Source: Roseobacter sp. HKCCD6576-2
Lineage (GTDB): Bacteria > Pseudomonadota > Alphaproteobacteria > Rhodobacterales > Rhodobacteraceae
Reading direction: 5' to 3'
Assembly: GCF_013179285.1 (NCBI RefSeq)
Contig: NZ_WVNW01000011.1
Coordinates: 1 to 37,808, forward strand
DNA length: 37,808 nt
Part shown: piece by piece, positions 16,501-24,786 of the stretch
How the letters are laid out: each line of letters begins with the position of its first letter
Numbering within the stretch: position 1 is the stretch's first letter
Position numbers and translations under genes: made by a program
The notes under the pieces: model-generated
The model's input: only the letters and a program-made list of their open reading frames with translations
The model's database searches: none
Told to the model about the DNA's origin: nothing

Positions 16501-17360
16501 ATGTCGCGCGCTCCGATCACTGGTTCCCAATGGCGGGATTCCCCCGCCCCTATGCGGGTCATACTCATTTCCAACCGGAACCTGTCTGGTCTGTACAAAG
16601 CAGACAGGTGCTCGACCCCACGTCCATTCGAATCACGGACGACTCTCTCGAGCCAAAGCAGCGGCGAGCCGACAGACACCTCAAGCGCCTCGGCCACGTC
16701 AGGCCCGGCGAGCGTTGCCGTCACCGATTGATCTGCACCTTCGACTTCAACCCCGCTCCTCTCCAAGAGCCGGAACAAGGGCTGCGTGGCGAGGTCCATC
16801 TCATCGTAATTCCGGGCGATGTCTTCGGGCACATGCGTCGTCAGGTGCGAGAATGGCTCCCCGTCCGAGAGGCGCACCCGAACGGCGGTCTGAACGCGCC
16901 CGTCCTTGGCAAGCCCAAGCGAAGCGGCGACAACTTTCGATGGAACCCCGTACGAGAATGACAGTAAATGAGCCGTTGTTTTGCGATCAAATTCAACGAG
17001 TTGAGGTATCAAGGTTGCAAAGTTTGCGGCTAGCTTTTCATCTTTGCCGCGCTGTGAAAGAACGACCGACCCGGCACCGGTTTTTTTCTCGATCCACCCG
17101 TCTGCGGCCAGCGCTTCGAGGGCGCGACGCACTGTAATACGGCTGACATTCAGCATCTCTGCCAGGCGGTTCTCGCCGGGTAAGAACTCTCCCTCGGCAT
17201 ATCGTCCATTTGATATATCATCGCGGAGCAACAGGTATACCCGGCGCGCTTTGCCGCCTTCGGGAAGTGATGCCTGGGCGTGAATCGTCACCGCCGCATG
17301 TCTCCTGTTCGATGCCGCAACACTGGATCGGTCAAGGGGCCGGTCAACAGAACCTGACAC
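16497..17360 (-). CDS. GntR-family regulator, HutC/UTRA type
   Basis: 287 aa. An N-terminal winged helix-turn-helix (residues about 38-100, with PGENRLAEMLNVSRITVRRA) is followed by a UTRA effector domain (about 125-280, ending ALYRPDRFRLEMS). The first ~35 residues are an unrelated polar leader, so the true start could be internal. It is the first gene of the leftward operon and divergent from the tautomerase/hyuBA operon, so it probably controls both arms in response to a pathway intermediate. Confidence 0.88.
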   Translation of the reverse strand: MSGSVDRPLDRSSVAASNRRHAAVTIHAQASLPEGGKARRVYLLLRDDISNGRYAEGEFLPGENRLAEMLNVSRITVRRALEALAADGWIEKKTGAGSVVLSQRGKDEKLAANFATLIPQLVEFDRKTTAHLLSFSYGVPSKVVAASLGLAKDGRVQTAVRVRLSDGEPFSHLTTHVPEDIARNYDEMDLATQPLFRLLERSGVEVEGADQSVTATLAGPDVAEALEVSVGSPLLWLERVVRDSNGRGVEHLSALYRPDRFRLEMSMTRIGAGESRHWEPVIGARDI

Positions 17361-17376
17361 CTCTTCGGCAATTATT

Positions 17377-17409
17377 TTGACCTTTTCATAATCTAATATC
17401 TGTTATATT
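17377..17409 (+). promoter_or_regulatory. divergent promoter/operator region for the hyu operon
   Basis: A TTGACC hexamer (17377-17382) and TGTTAT (17401-17406) are 18 bp apart, a plausible rightward promoter. Inverted arms AATAT (17395-17399) and ATATT (17405-17409) overlap the -10. Short AT-rich dyads of this type fit GntR/HutC operators. The region is sharply AT-rich against GC-rich surroundings. Confidence 0.4.
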
Positions 17410-17435
17410 GAAAGTACAGATTTTTGGGAGAACAC

Positions 17436-17990
17436 ATGCCGATTGTCGAGGTGCACGTACGCGAGGGCTATTCAGCAGAGAACAAATCACGGCTGGCCGC
17501 TGCGCTTGAAGACACCGTCCGGTCTGTTGTTTGTCTGGACGATGCAGCCGTGACAGTGGTGGTCCAAGAGGCGCCGCCAGAGTGCTACGCGCGGGTTAAG
17601 CCATCCCACTCTCCGGCGCTTCATGACCCGCTTCAGATCGCGCTCGATTTTCTAGCTGCGATGGAGGCCCGCGACATCAAAACCGCAGAGGCCATGTTGG
17701 CGGCCGGGTTTCGGATGACTTTTCCAGGCACCCAACCGATGGCCAGCATCGCGGAGCTGATCGGCTGGGCGAAGGGCCGGTATCAGTTCGTCAGAAAGAC
17801 GATCACCTCTACCGAGGCATTTCATCAGAACGGTCGCGCCATCGTCTATGTGACTGGCACGCTTTCCGGTGCATGGCCCGACGGAGAGCCGTTCGAAGGC
17901 ATCCGTTTTATTGACAGGTTCGAGATCAAGGGCGCCAAACTGATTTGCCAGGACGTCTGGAACGACATCGCCGAGGAACGACAGCAGTGA
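17436..17990 (+). CDS. tautomerase-like domain fused to a SnoaL/NTF2-like domain
   Basis: 184 aa. The ATG at 17436, 6 nt after a GGGAG site, places Pro directly after Met (MPIVEVHVREGYSAENKSRL), as in 4-oxalocrotonate tautomerases where Pro-1 is the catalytic base. This ~60-residue domain is followed (about 68-180) by a cone-like SnoaL/NTF2 domain (DPLQIALDFLAAMEARD, then FEGIRFIDRFEIKGAKL). 4-OT monomers are usually ~62 aa and free-standing, so this fusion is unusual. It probably isomerises an unsaturated oxo-acid or enol intermediate. It heads the rightward operon and overlaps hyuB. Confidence 0.7.
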   Translation: MPIVEVHVREGYSAENKSRLAAALEDTVRSVVCLDDAAVTVVVQEAPPECYARVKPSHSPALHDPLQIALDFLAAMEARDIKTAEAMLAAGFRMTFPGTQPMASIAELIGWAKGRYQFVRKTITSTEAFHQNGRAIVYVTGTLSGAWPDGEPFEGIRFIDRFEIKGAKLICQDVWNDIAEERQQ

Positions 17991-19681
17991 GCGACACAAT
18001 CGATCCCATCACGTTGGCCGTCTTGGCCGGGCGCATGGAACAGATCGCCGACGAAATGGACGCGACGCTTTTCCGAGCGGCGTTCAATCCGATCATTGCC
18101 GAGGCGCACGACGCATCGCATGGGCTCTATCATGCCGACACCGGCGACACATTGGTGCAAGGGAAGTCGGGGCTGCCGATCTTTGTGGGCGTCATGTCCT
18201 TTGCAGTGAAGGCCGTGATCGACAAGGCAGCCGGCGCGGGTGATTTGGCCGACGGCGACACATATATCTTCAATGACGCGCATATGGGGGGCACACATCT
18301 TTCGGATATGCGTCTGGTGCGACCTTATTTCCGGGATGGAGAGTTGTTCTGCTATCTCGCCAGTGTTGGCCACTGGCACGATGTCGGTGGCGCGGTGCCG
18401 GGGAACTACAACCCATCCGCGACCGAAGCCTTTCAGGAGGCGTTTGTTCTGCCGCCGGTCAAGCTGACCCGCCGTGGCAAGATGCAGCAGGACATCATCG
18501 ACATCCTTTTGCGCAACACCCGCCTCCCACAATCGGCGATGGGGGACCTGAACGGACAGCTTGGCGCGCTGGATCTGGGGCAGAAACGTCTGGACGAGCT
18601 TTTGGACGAATATGGCGCCGAAACCGTCAGAGCGGCTTTGGATGCTCTTGGAGATCGTGCGGAGACTTTGATGCGCAGCGAATTATCGGCGCTGCCCGAT
18701 GGGCGTTGGGAAGCCATGGATCACCTCGACAATGATGGGATCACGGACGAAGCATTGCCAATCAAAGTTGCCCTCGAAATCGAAGGTGACCGCATGCTTC
18801 TGGATTTCGAAGGGACAGCACCCAAGACCGCTGGACCGGTCAATATCGCTCTACCAACGGCTGTGGCGACGGCGTATGTGGCGATCAAACACATCTTTCC
18901 GGACCTTCCGGCCAATGCAGGCGTCATGCGCCCGGTTAAGGTTCGGGTTCCCAATAATTCACTGTTGTCAGCGGAATTCCCGGCTCCGGTGGGTGGGTAT
19001 ACCGAGACTATTCTGCGCATGATCGACGTGATCTTTTCAGCCGCGTCGCAGGCCGCGCCGGATCGGGTTGTCGCGAATGCCTATGGCACCATCAACGCAC
19101 TCTCCATTGCGGGCAAACGTGCCAATGGGCAGCCTTGGGTGATGTTCAGCTTTTACGGTGGTGGACACGGCGGCAGCATCGAGAGCGATGGTCTGAATCA
19201 TGGCAACGCGCCGATCTCCACGGCGACAATCCCGCCAATGGAAATCCTCGAAGCCGCTTATCCAGTGATGTTCCGCCAATGGGCGCTGCGGCCCGACAGT
19301 GCAGGTGCGGGGGCGCATCGCGGCGGGTTGGGTGCCGTCTATGAGATTGAAGCCCTTGAAGAAAAATCTGAAGCCTTCCTCTTTGGTGAGCGTGGGCGGT
19401 TTTCGCCGAATGGCGTTGTCGGCGGCGAAGGTGGTGCGATGAACGTCTTTACTTATGAGCAAGACGAAGGCTGGAAAACGCCGCCACTGACGTCGAAAAT
19501 GCTCGGTATCAAGCTCAAGAAAGGTCAGGCCGTCCGGCTCGAAACCCCAGGCGGTGGTGGCTATGGCCCCGCATCCGAACGCGTGCCAGAGGCGGTCGCG
19601 CGAGACGTGGCGCTTGGCTACCTGACATCTGAGAAAGCGACCGAGCTTTATGGTTCGGACTGGACGGAGGCTGGCCAATGA
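17987..19681 (+). CDS. hyuB: hydantoinase B / oxoprolinase-family subunit
   Basis: 564 aa from GTG at 17987 (GTGA overlap, GAGGA site 10 nt upstream). It has the HyuB core: DPITLAVLAGRMEQIADEMD at the N-terminus, HDASHGLY, then GGHGGSIESDGLNHGN and the C-terminal TPGGGGYG. HyuB works with HyuA in ATP-dependent opening of cyclic amides (hydantoins, 5-oxoproline) or, in related complexes, carboxylation of ketones. A third acetone-carboxylase-type gamma subunit is absent, which favours a hydrolase. An upstream in-frame start inside the previous gene is unlikely. Confidence 0.88.
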   Translation: MSDTIDPITLAVLAGRMEQIADEMDATLFRAAFNPIIAEAHDASHGLYHADTGDTLVQGKSGLPIFVGVMSFAVKAVIDKAAGAGDLADGDTYIFNDAHMGGTHLSDMRLVRPYFRDGELFCYLASVGHWHDVGGAVPGNYNPSATEAFQEAFVLPPVKLTRRGKMQQDIIDILLRNTRLPQSAMGDLNGQLGALDLGQKRLDELLDEYGAETVRAALDALGDRAETLMRSELSALPDGRWEAMDHLDNDGITDEALPIKVALEIEGDRMLLDFEGTAPKTAGPVNIALPTAVATAYVAIKHIFPDLPANAGVMRPVKVRVPNNSLLSAEFPAPVGGYTETILRMIDVIFSAASQAAPDRVVANAYGTINALSIAGKRANGQPWVMFSFYGGGHGGSIESDGLNHGNAPISTATIPPMEILEAAYPVMFRQWALRPDSAGAGAHRGGLGAVYEIEALEEKSEAFLFGERGRFSPNGVVGGEGGAMNVFTYEQDEGWKTPPLTSKMLGIKLKKGQAVRLETPGGGGYGPASERVPEAVARDVALGYLTSEKATELYGSDWTEAGQ

Positions 19682-21735
19682 GCCGGATGATCGGCGTCGA
19701 TGTGGGCGGAACGTTCACGGACGTGTTTGTTTTGGACGAGGCTTCAGGAACGGCGGATGTTTCCAAGGTGCCGACCACGCGGCCTGGCCAGTCCGGTGGC
19801 TTTCTGGACGGGATCGCGCGTCAGGTAGACGACCTGTCGACGGTAAACGTGGTCGTTCACGGGACGACCGCCGGGACCAACGCCTTGCTCGAGCGCAAGG
19901 GCGCGAAGATCGGGATCATCACGACCCGCGGGCTCAGGGATGTGCTCGAGATGCGACGGCGCGACCGGCCCCGGACATGGGGTCTGCGCGGCGCGTTCGA
20001 TCCGGTTGTGCCCCGTGATCTTCGACTTGAAGTCTCGGAACGAACCCTGGCCGATGGAACGGTCCGAACGCCGGTCGATCTTGACGAGGTGCGCGCTGCT
20101 GTGGGGACGTTGTTGGCCGCTGATTGTCTGGCGGTGGCCATCCTCTTCGCAAACTCCTATGCCAATTCCGAGAACGAGCAGAAGGCCGTTGAAGCGGTTC
20201 GCGAAATCTGGCCAAATCCGCATGTGAGCGCATCGGCTGAGATCCTGCCGGAAATTCGTGAGTTCGAACGCTTTTCGACCACTTCGTTGAATGCCTACCT
20301 CCAGCCGGAGGTATCGGGATATCTCGACCAGCTCGATACGGCACTGAAAGGTGGTGGGTTTGGCGGCGAGTTCATGATCGTGCAGTCGAACGGTGGCGTG
20401 ATGGGCACCGATACGGCCTGTCGTTTGCCGGTCCGGACGGCACTGTCGGGGCCAGCAGCGGGCGTGATCGCTGCCGGCTACATCGCCCAGACCGCTGGGT
20501 TCGACAATGTCATCACTGGCGACATTGGCGGCACGAGTTTTGATGTCGCGCTCATTTCTGATGGCAAATCGATGTTGTCACAGCAGACATCCATCGACTT
20601 TGGCATGGTCGTACGCGCCCCGATGATCGAGATCACGACAATTGGTGCCGGTGGCGGCTCCATCGCGTGGGTCGACCCGGGTGGCTTTCTGAACATTGGG
20701 CCAGAAAGTGCGGGTTCGACGCCCGGGCCAGTGGCCTATGGTCAGGGCAACACGCGGCCCACGGTTACCGACGCCAATGTCGTCCTCGGACGGATCGATC
20801 CGGACAGCCCGATTGGGGGCAAGCTCGATCGCCTGGATGTCGAAGCCGCAGCCAGGGCGATTGATGACCATGTGGGCACGAAGCTGAACCTGTCGACCGA
20901 AGCCGCGGCGGAAGCCATCTTGCGGGTGGCAAACTCTCGCATGGCGGGCGCAATCCGGCTGGTAAGCATTGAGCGTGGCTTTGATCCCAAGCGGTTTGCG
21001 TTCATGCCCTTTGGCGGCGGCGGCGCACTTCATGCGGGTGCGATACTTCAGGATGTCGGGATCGCCCGGGCGATCATCCCGCGTTATCCCGGCGTGACGA
21101 GCGCCATGGGCTGTGTCATTGCCGACATGCGGCAGGACTTTGTGCAGACGATCAACTCGCTTACTGCGACCTTGGATGTCGATGTACTTGGCAACTGGCT
21201 CCAGGGCCACGTTGACGCAGGCATGGCCCTTCTGGATGCCGCGCAGTCGCGCTTCGAAGCCCGCGAAATCGAGGTCGAGCTGGACATGGCCTATGTGGGC
21301 CAAACGCATACGGTTGCTGTGCCGCTGAAAGTCGCGGTGAAGGACCGGACAGTCGAACCGGCGACAGTTGCAGCAATCGAAGCCGCCTTTGATGCCGCTT
21401 ATGCGGCGACCTTCGGACGTCTTTTGAAGAACGGCGCGCGGCGGGTGATGAACTTGCGGACGGCCGTGATTGGCAAACGCCCGAGATTTGACCTAGCAAC
21501 GCTGGCACCCGAGGGAGGGAATGTGGAGGCGTCGAAGACCGGCAATCGACAGGTCCATTTCGGCAACGCATGGCACGACACTGCGATCTATGACCGGCTT
21601 TCGCTGCCGGTTGGATCTGAGATCGAAGGGCCAGCTATCTTGGTTCAGCCCGACACGACCATTCTTATCGACCCCGGCCTGACCGGGTGCGTCGATTCCT
21701 TCGGAAACACGATTATCGAACCCAGCGAGGCATGA
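19678..21735 (+). CDS. hyuA: hydantoinase A / oxoprolinase-family ATPase subunit
   Basis: 685 aa. The N-terminal ATPase motif is VDVGGTFTDVFVLD (from residue 8); HGTTAGTNALLER and GDIGGTSFDVALI are the other nucleotide and phosphate segments of this ASKHA-type fold, and a metal-type GGGGALHAG lies near residue 448. With HyuB it would hydrolyse a cyclic amide or imide bond at the cost of ATP. The start overlaps the hyuB stop (ATGA). The substrate is unknown. Confidence 0.9.
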   Translation: MSRMIGVDVGGTFTDVFVLDEASGTADVSKVPTTRPGQSGGFLDGIARQVDDLSTVNVVVHGTTAGTNALLERKGAKIGIITTRGLRDVLEMRRRDRPRTWGLRGAFDPVVPRDLRLEVSERTLADGTVRTPVDLDEVRAAVGTLLAADCLAVAILFANSYANSENEQKAVEAVREIWPNPHVSASAEILPEIREFERFSTTSLNAYLQPEVSGYLDQLDTALKGGGFGGEFMIVQSNGGVMGTDTACRLPVRTALSGPAAGVIAAGYIAQTAGFDNVITGDIGGTSFDVALISDGKSMLSQQTSIDFGMVVRAPMIEITTIGAGGGSIAWVDPGGFLNIGPESAGSTPGPVAYGQGNTRPTVTDANVVLGRIDPDSPIGGKLDRLDVEAAARAIDDHVGTKLNLSTEAAAEAILRVANSRMAGAIRLVSIERGFDPKRFAFMPFGGGGALHAGAILQDVGIARAIIPRYPGVTSAMGCVIADMRQDFVQTINSLTATLDVDVLGNWLQGHVDAGMALLDAAQSRFEAREIEVELDMAYVGQTHTVAVPLKVAVKDRTVEPATVAAIEAAFDAAYAATFGRLLKNGARRVMNLRTAVIGKRPRFDLATLAPEGGNVEASKTGNRQVHFGNAWHDTAIYDRLSLPVGSEIEGPAILVQPDTTILIDPGLTGCVDSFGNTIIEPSEA

Positions 21736-21736
21736 C

Positions 21737-22342
21737 ATGATTCGCGCAATTGACCTCAAACGAACGGCACTTCTGACGATCGACCTGCAGAATGACTTTC
21801 TGCAGGTCGAGGGCGCATATGGGCGCGCGGGCCAGACATCCGAGGCAATCTCGGCCTTGCCCGAGCGAATCAAACCGCTGGCCGATGCGCTGCGCGCCAA
21901 GGGTGGTGTTTACATCAGCGCACAATTCACATTGGTTCCTGGACCGGACGGCGAGCCGCTGATCGCGCCGCACCTGAAAGAACTCCGTCCTTTCCTGGGT
22001 AAGGGTGACTTTGCGCCCGGGGCTTTGGGGCATAGCCTTGTTGACGAACTTGCACCCGCGGATTTCACCATCGAGAAGATCGCCTATTCGGCGTTCTACC
22101 AGACGCGGCTGGAGTACATTCTGCGGTATCTCGACATCGACACGCTGATCGTTGGCGGCATAGTCACCAATGGTGGGGTGGCCAGCACCGTTCGCGATGC
22201 GCATTTGCGCAATGTGCACACGATCCTGCTGTCCGACGGCTGTGCCGCTTTCAAGCAGGAGATGCACGATGCCACGCTGGTCTCGCTCGGGTCGATCACA
22301 CCGATCAAGACCTGCGCCGAGATGCTGGAGAAGCTGGCATGA
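21737..22342 (+). CDS. isochorismatase-fold hydrolase lacking the nucleophilic cysteine
   Basis: 201 aa. Isochorismatase-fold signatures are intact: catalytic Asp D16 (LTIDLQNDF) and Lys K114 (IEKIAYSAFYQTRL). The third residue, normally Cys in TN-x-C-V of amide-hydrolysing members such as RutB or maleamate amidohydrolase, is Gly (G147 in TNGGVAST). Loss of Cys is also seen in true isochorismatases (EntB, PhzD), which cleave a vinyl ether without a covalent intermediate. The context suggests a half-amide or enol-type intermediate, but amide hydrolysis by the usual thioester route looks excluded. It overlaps the lyase gene (ATGA). Confidence 0.82.
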   Translation: MIRAIDLKRTALLTIDLQNDFLQVEGAYGRAGQTSEAISALPERIKPLADALRAKGGVYISAQFTLVPGPDGEPLIAPHLKELRPFLGKGDFAPGALGHSLVDELAPADFTIEKIAYSAFYQTRLEYILRYLDIDTLIVGGIVTNGGVASTVRDAHLRNVHTILLSDGCAAFKQEMHDATLVSLGSITPIKTCAEMLEKLA

Positions 22343-23202
22343 GCCTGCGTGCCCGCCTCAAAGCTTCGGAAATCCTTGTTGTACCGGGGGTTTACGACGG
22401 GCTGACGTCGGCGATTGCGGCCGAAGCCGGGTTCGAGGCGCTCTATCTCTCCGGCGCGGCGGTGGCGTATACCCGGCTTGGCCGGCCCGACATCGGGCTC
22501 ATATCGGTTACCGAGATGACCGAAACCATGTCGCTGATCCGCGACCGTGTCGATTTGCCGGTCATCGTGGACGCCGATACCGGGTTCGGCAACGCGTTGA
22601 ATGCTCAGCGCACCATGCGGTTCTTCGAGCGGGCTGGCGCGAGTGCGTTGCAGGTCGAAGATCAAACCTTTCCCAAGCGCTGTGGCCACTTGTCCGATAA
22701 GTCGCTGATCCCAATGGAAGAGATGACGGGCAAGATTGCGGCCATTGCCGATGCGCGCACCAGTGACGAAACGCTGATTATCGCGCGCACCGACGCGATT
22801 GCTGTTGAGGGCTTTGATGCGGCGCTGGAGCGGGCGAACGCTTACGTCGCCGCCGGTGCCGACGTGCTCTTTATCGAAGCGCCGCGCACCGGCGACGAGT
22901 TACGCAAAGTACCAAAACACTTCAACGGGCGTGTACCTCTTCTTGTGAACATGGTCGAAGGGGGAGCGACGCCCTTACAGGGCGCACCGGGTCTTGAAGA
23001 GATCGGGTATTCGATCGCCATCTTTCCCGGCGGTATTGTCCGGGCTTTGGCCAAGACGGCGGGCGAGTATTACGCCAGCCTGAGGGCCAACGGATCGAAC
23101 CGCCCATTTGCGGATCGAATGTTTGATTTCGATGGCCTGAATGATCGTATCGGCACCAGTGAGATGCTCGCGCTCGGGCAGAACTACGAAGACAAGAAAT
23201 GA
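22339..23202 (+). CDS. isocitrate lyase/PEP mutase-family C-C lyase
   Basis: 287 aa TIM barrel. Metal-binding acids sit in VDADTGFGN (D78, D80), and the lyase-type catalytic loop KRCGH (K113-H117, Cys C115) is intact. The loop Cys marks C-C bond lyases such as methylisocitrate lyase and 2,3-dimethylmalate lyase, as opposed to phosphonomutases. Such an enzyme would cut a 2-substituted malate into pyruvate (or glyoxylate) and a carboxylic acid. It complements the LeuCD-like hydro-lyase on the other arm, which could supply a malate-type substrate. Confidence 0.85.
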   Translation: MSLRARLKASEILVVPGVYDGLTSAIAAEAGFEALYLSGAAVAYTRLGRPDIGLISVTEMTETMSLIRDRVDLPVIVDADTGFGNALNAQRTMRFFERAGASALQVEDQTFPKRCGHLSDKSLIPMEEMTGKIAAIADARTSDETLIIARTDAIAVEGFDAALERANAYVAAGADVLFIEAPRTGDELRKVPKHFNGRVPLLVNMVEGGATPLQGAPGLEEIGYSIAIFPGGIVRALAKTAGEYYASLRANGSNRPFADRMFDFDGLNDRIGTSEMLALGQNYEDKK

Positions 23203-24593
23203 CAGCCGTCCGGCCAACACCGTCCGCAGGTTTCGACCTTGCGGTGCCAGTCCTTGTGATCGGCGCCGGCGCCAGCGGTATGGTTGCGGCGCTGTCGGCA
23301 GCGGACAATGCTGGCGAGGTTCTCGTGCTCGAAGCTGATGCCGTCCCGTCTGGATCAACAGCTTTGTCCGCCGGCCTGATCCCTGCTGCAGGCACTTGCT
23401 TTCAGACAGCGGTGGGCATTGAGGACGCGCCGGGCCTGCTTGCCGAGGATATCCAGCGCAAGGCCAACGGTGAAAACCCCCAGCACCTGGTGGACACGCT
23501 TGCCGGTGACGCGGGGCAGGTGATCGAATGGCTTGCGGAGCGGTTCGATCTGCCGTTCTCGGTCGTGACGGATTTCGACTATCCCGGTCATTCGCGGCGC
23601 CGCATGCATGGGCTTCCGTCGCGCTCGGGTCAGGAGTTGGTGGATCGGTTGCGCACCGCTTGCGAGGCGGAGGGCATCGATATCGTCTGTGGCCGGCGCG
23701 CTGTGACGGTGTTTCAGGATGGCGCGCGGATCACGGGGGTCGAGGTCGAGGGGCCTGAAGGCGCCGAGCGCATCGGATGTCACGCCCTGATCCTTGCCTG
23801 CAACGGGTTCGGCGGCAATCGCGAGATGGTGGCAAAGCATATGCCCCAGATCGAAGGTGCGCTCTGGTTCGGCCATGACGGCAACAAGGGCGATGCCGTG
23901 CATTGGGGTGAGGCGCTTGGAGCCGAGAGCCTACATCTGGGCGCGTATCAAGGTCATGGCAACGTTGCGACTCCGCACGGGGTCTTGATCAGTTGGGCCG
24001 TGATTACGGCGGGTGGCGTGCAGGTGAATACCGAAGGCGAGCGGTTCTGGGACGAAAGCCAAGGCTATTCTGAGGCCGCGCGTGCCGTCCTGTCGCAACC
24101 GGACGGTATTGCCTGGGCCATTTTCGATGCGCGCATCGCCGATATCGCGCGACAGTTTCAGGACTTCAAAGACGCCGAAGCTGTCGTAGCCCTACGCAGC
24201 GCCGGGACCATCGCCGACCTCGCGAAGATTTGCGATCTGCCCAAGGCAGCGCTCGAGCAGACACTGGACGCCATTCCCGAAGACGGAAAAGACCAGTTTG
24301 GCCGGCTCTTCACCGGACCCGGCCTCAAGCCGCCTTATATGGCGGTGAGAGTTACCGGGGCGCTTTTTCATACGCAGGGCGGCTTGAATATCACCTCTGA
24401 CGCCCGGGTGAAACTTAAAAATGGCAAGACATCCCCGAACCTCTTTGCCGCGGGTGGCGCGGCTGTGGGCGTTTCGGGAACCGGAGATCGCGGATACCTG
24501 TCTGGCAACGGACTCTTATCCGCTGTGGTATTGGGACGCATCGCGGGGCAGCACGCCGCCGCACAAACACGAATGGGGTTATCGGATGCTTGA
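23199..24593 (+). CDS. FAD-dependent oxidoreductase, fumarate reductase/ketosteroid dehydrogenase-like
   Basis: 464 aa. The N-terminal FAD motif is GAGASG (residues 22-27), then GSTALSAGLIPAAG; the middle has GGVQVNTEGERFWDE, and the C-terminal FAD loop is SGTGDRGYLSGNGLL. Soluble proteins of this group reduce or desaturate a C-C bond next to a carbonyl or carboxylate (fumarate reductase, tricarballylate dehydrogenase, ketosteroid dehydrogenase). No signal peptide or cytochrome domain is seen. In this operon it may remove or create an alkene in a dicarboxylate intermediate. It overlaps both neighbours. Confidence 0.82.
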   Translation: MTAVRPTPSAGFDLAVPVLVIGAGASGMVAALSAADNAGEVLVLEADAVPSGSTALSAGLIPAAGTCFQTAVGIEDAPGLLAEDIQRKANGENPQHLVDTLAGDAGQVIEWLAERFDLPFSVVTDFDYPGHSRRRMHGLPSRSGQELVDRLRTACEAEGIDIVCGRRAVTVFQDGARITGVEVEGPEGAERIGCHALILACNGFGGNREMVAKHMPQIEGALWFGHDGNKGDAVHWGEALGAESLHLGAYQGHGNVATPHGVLISWAVITAGGVQVNTEGERFWDESQGYSEAARAVLSQPDGIAWAIFDARIADIARQFQDFKDAEAVVALRSAGTIADLAKICDLPKAALEQTLDAIPEDGKDQFGRLFTGPGLKPPYMAVRVTGALFHTQGGLNITSDARVKLKNGKTSPNLFAAGGAAVGVSGTGDRGYLSGNGLLSAVVLGRIAGQHAAAQTRMGLSDA

Positions 24594-24691
24594 TTCAACG
24601 AAATCGGAGCGTGGGCCTTCTTTGGCGCGATGCAACTGGGAAGACCCTTTTGGCCTGACCACGCAGCTCTGCAATGACGAACGGATGATTC
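24586..24691 (+). pseudogene. acyl-CoA dehydrogenase, 5' end only, cut by a transposon terminus
   Basis: An ATG overlapping the stop of the FAD gene by 8 nt opens MLDSTKSERGPSLARCNWED, then PFGLTTQLCNDERMI. The NWEDPF--L--QL--DERMI pattern is the conserved N-terminus of glutaryl-CoA dehydrogenase-type enzymes. After about 35 codons it runs into TGTCGCTTGG, the end of a TniQ-type transposon. The original operon thus had at least one more gene, with CoA chemistry, and this copy of the pathway is probably incomplete. Confidence 0.7.
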
Positions 24692-24786
24692 TGTCGCTTG
24701 GCACTTAATTGTAAGATTGCGGCGGTTCTTGATAGGCTGGGCAGTTAATTTGAGACTATCTGTGTCGCCAGTCCCAAATTAACTGC
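24692..24786. mobile_element. terminus of a TniQ-type transposon (copy 1)
   Basis: The end starts TGTCGCTTGGCACTTAA; the copy at 36302 starts TGTCACTTGGCACTTAA. Within it GCAGTTAATTTGAGACT (24741-24757) and AGTCCCAAATTAACTGC (24770-24786) are inverted repeats matching at 16 of 17 positions around a 12-bp spacer. The right arm also encodes the last residues of the leftward TniQ gene. Repeated TTAATT-centred sites near an end suggest transposase binding sites of a Tn7/Tn5053-like element. Confidence 0.65.

Noticed and set aside
17987-21735. Acetone carboxylase beta and alpha subunits
   Set aside because: No gamma subunit gene is present and the downstream genes do not fit ketone carboxylation.
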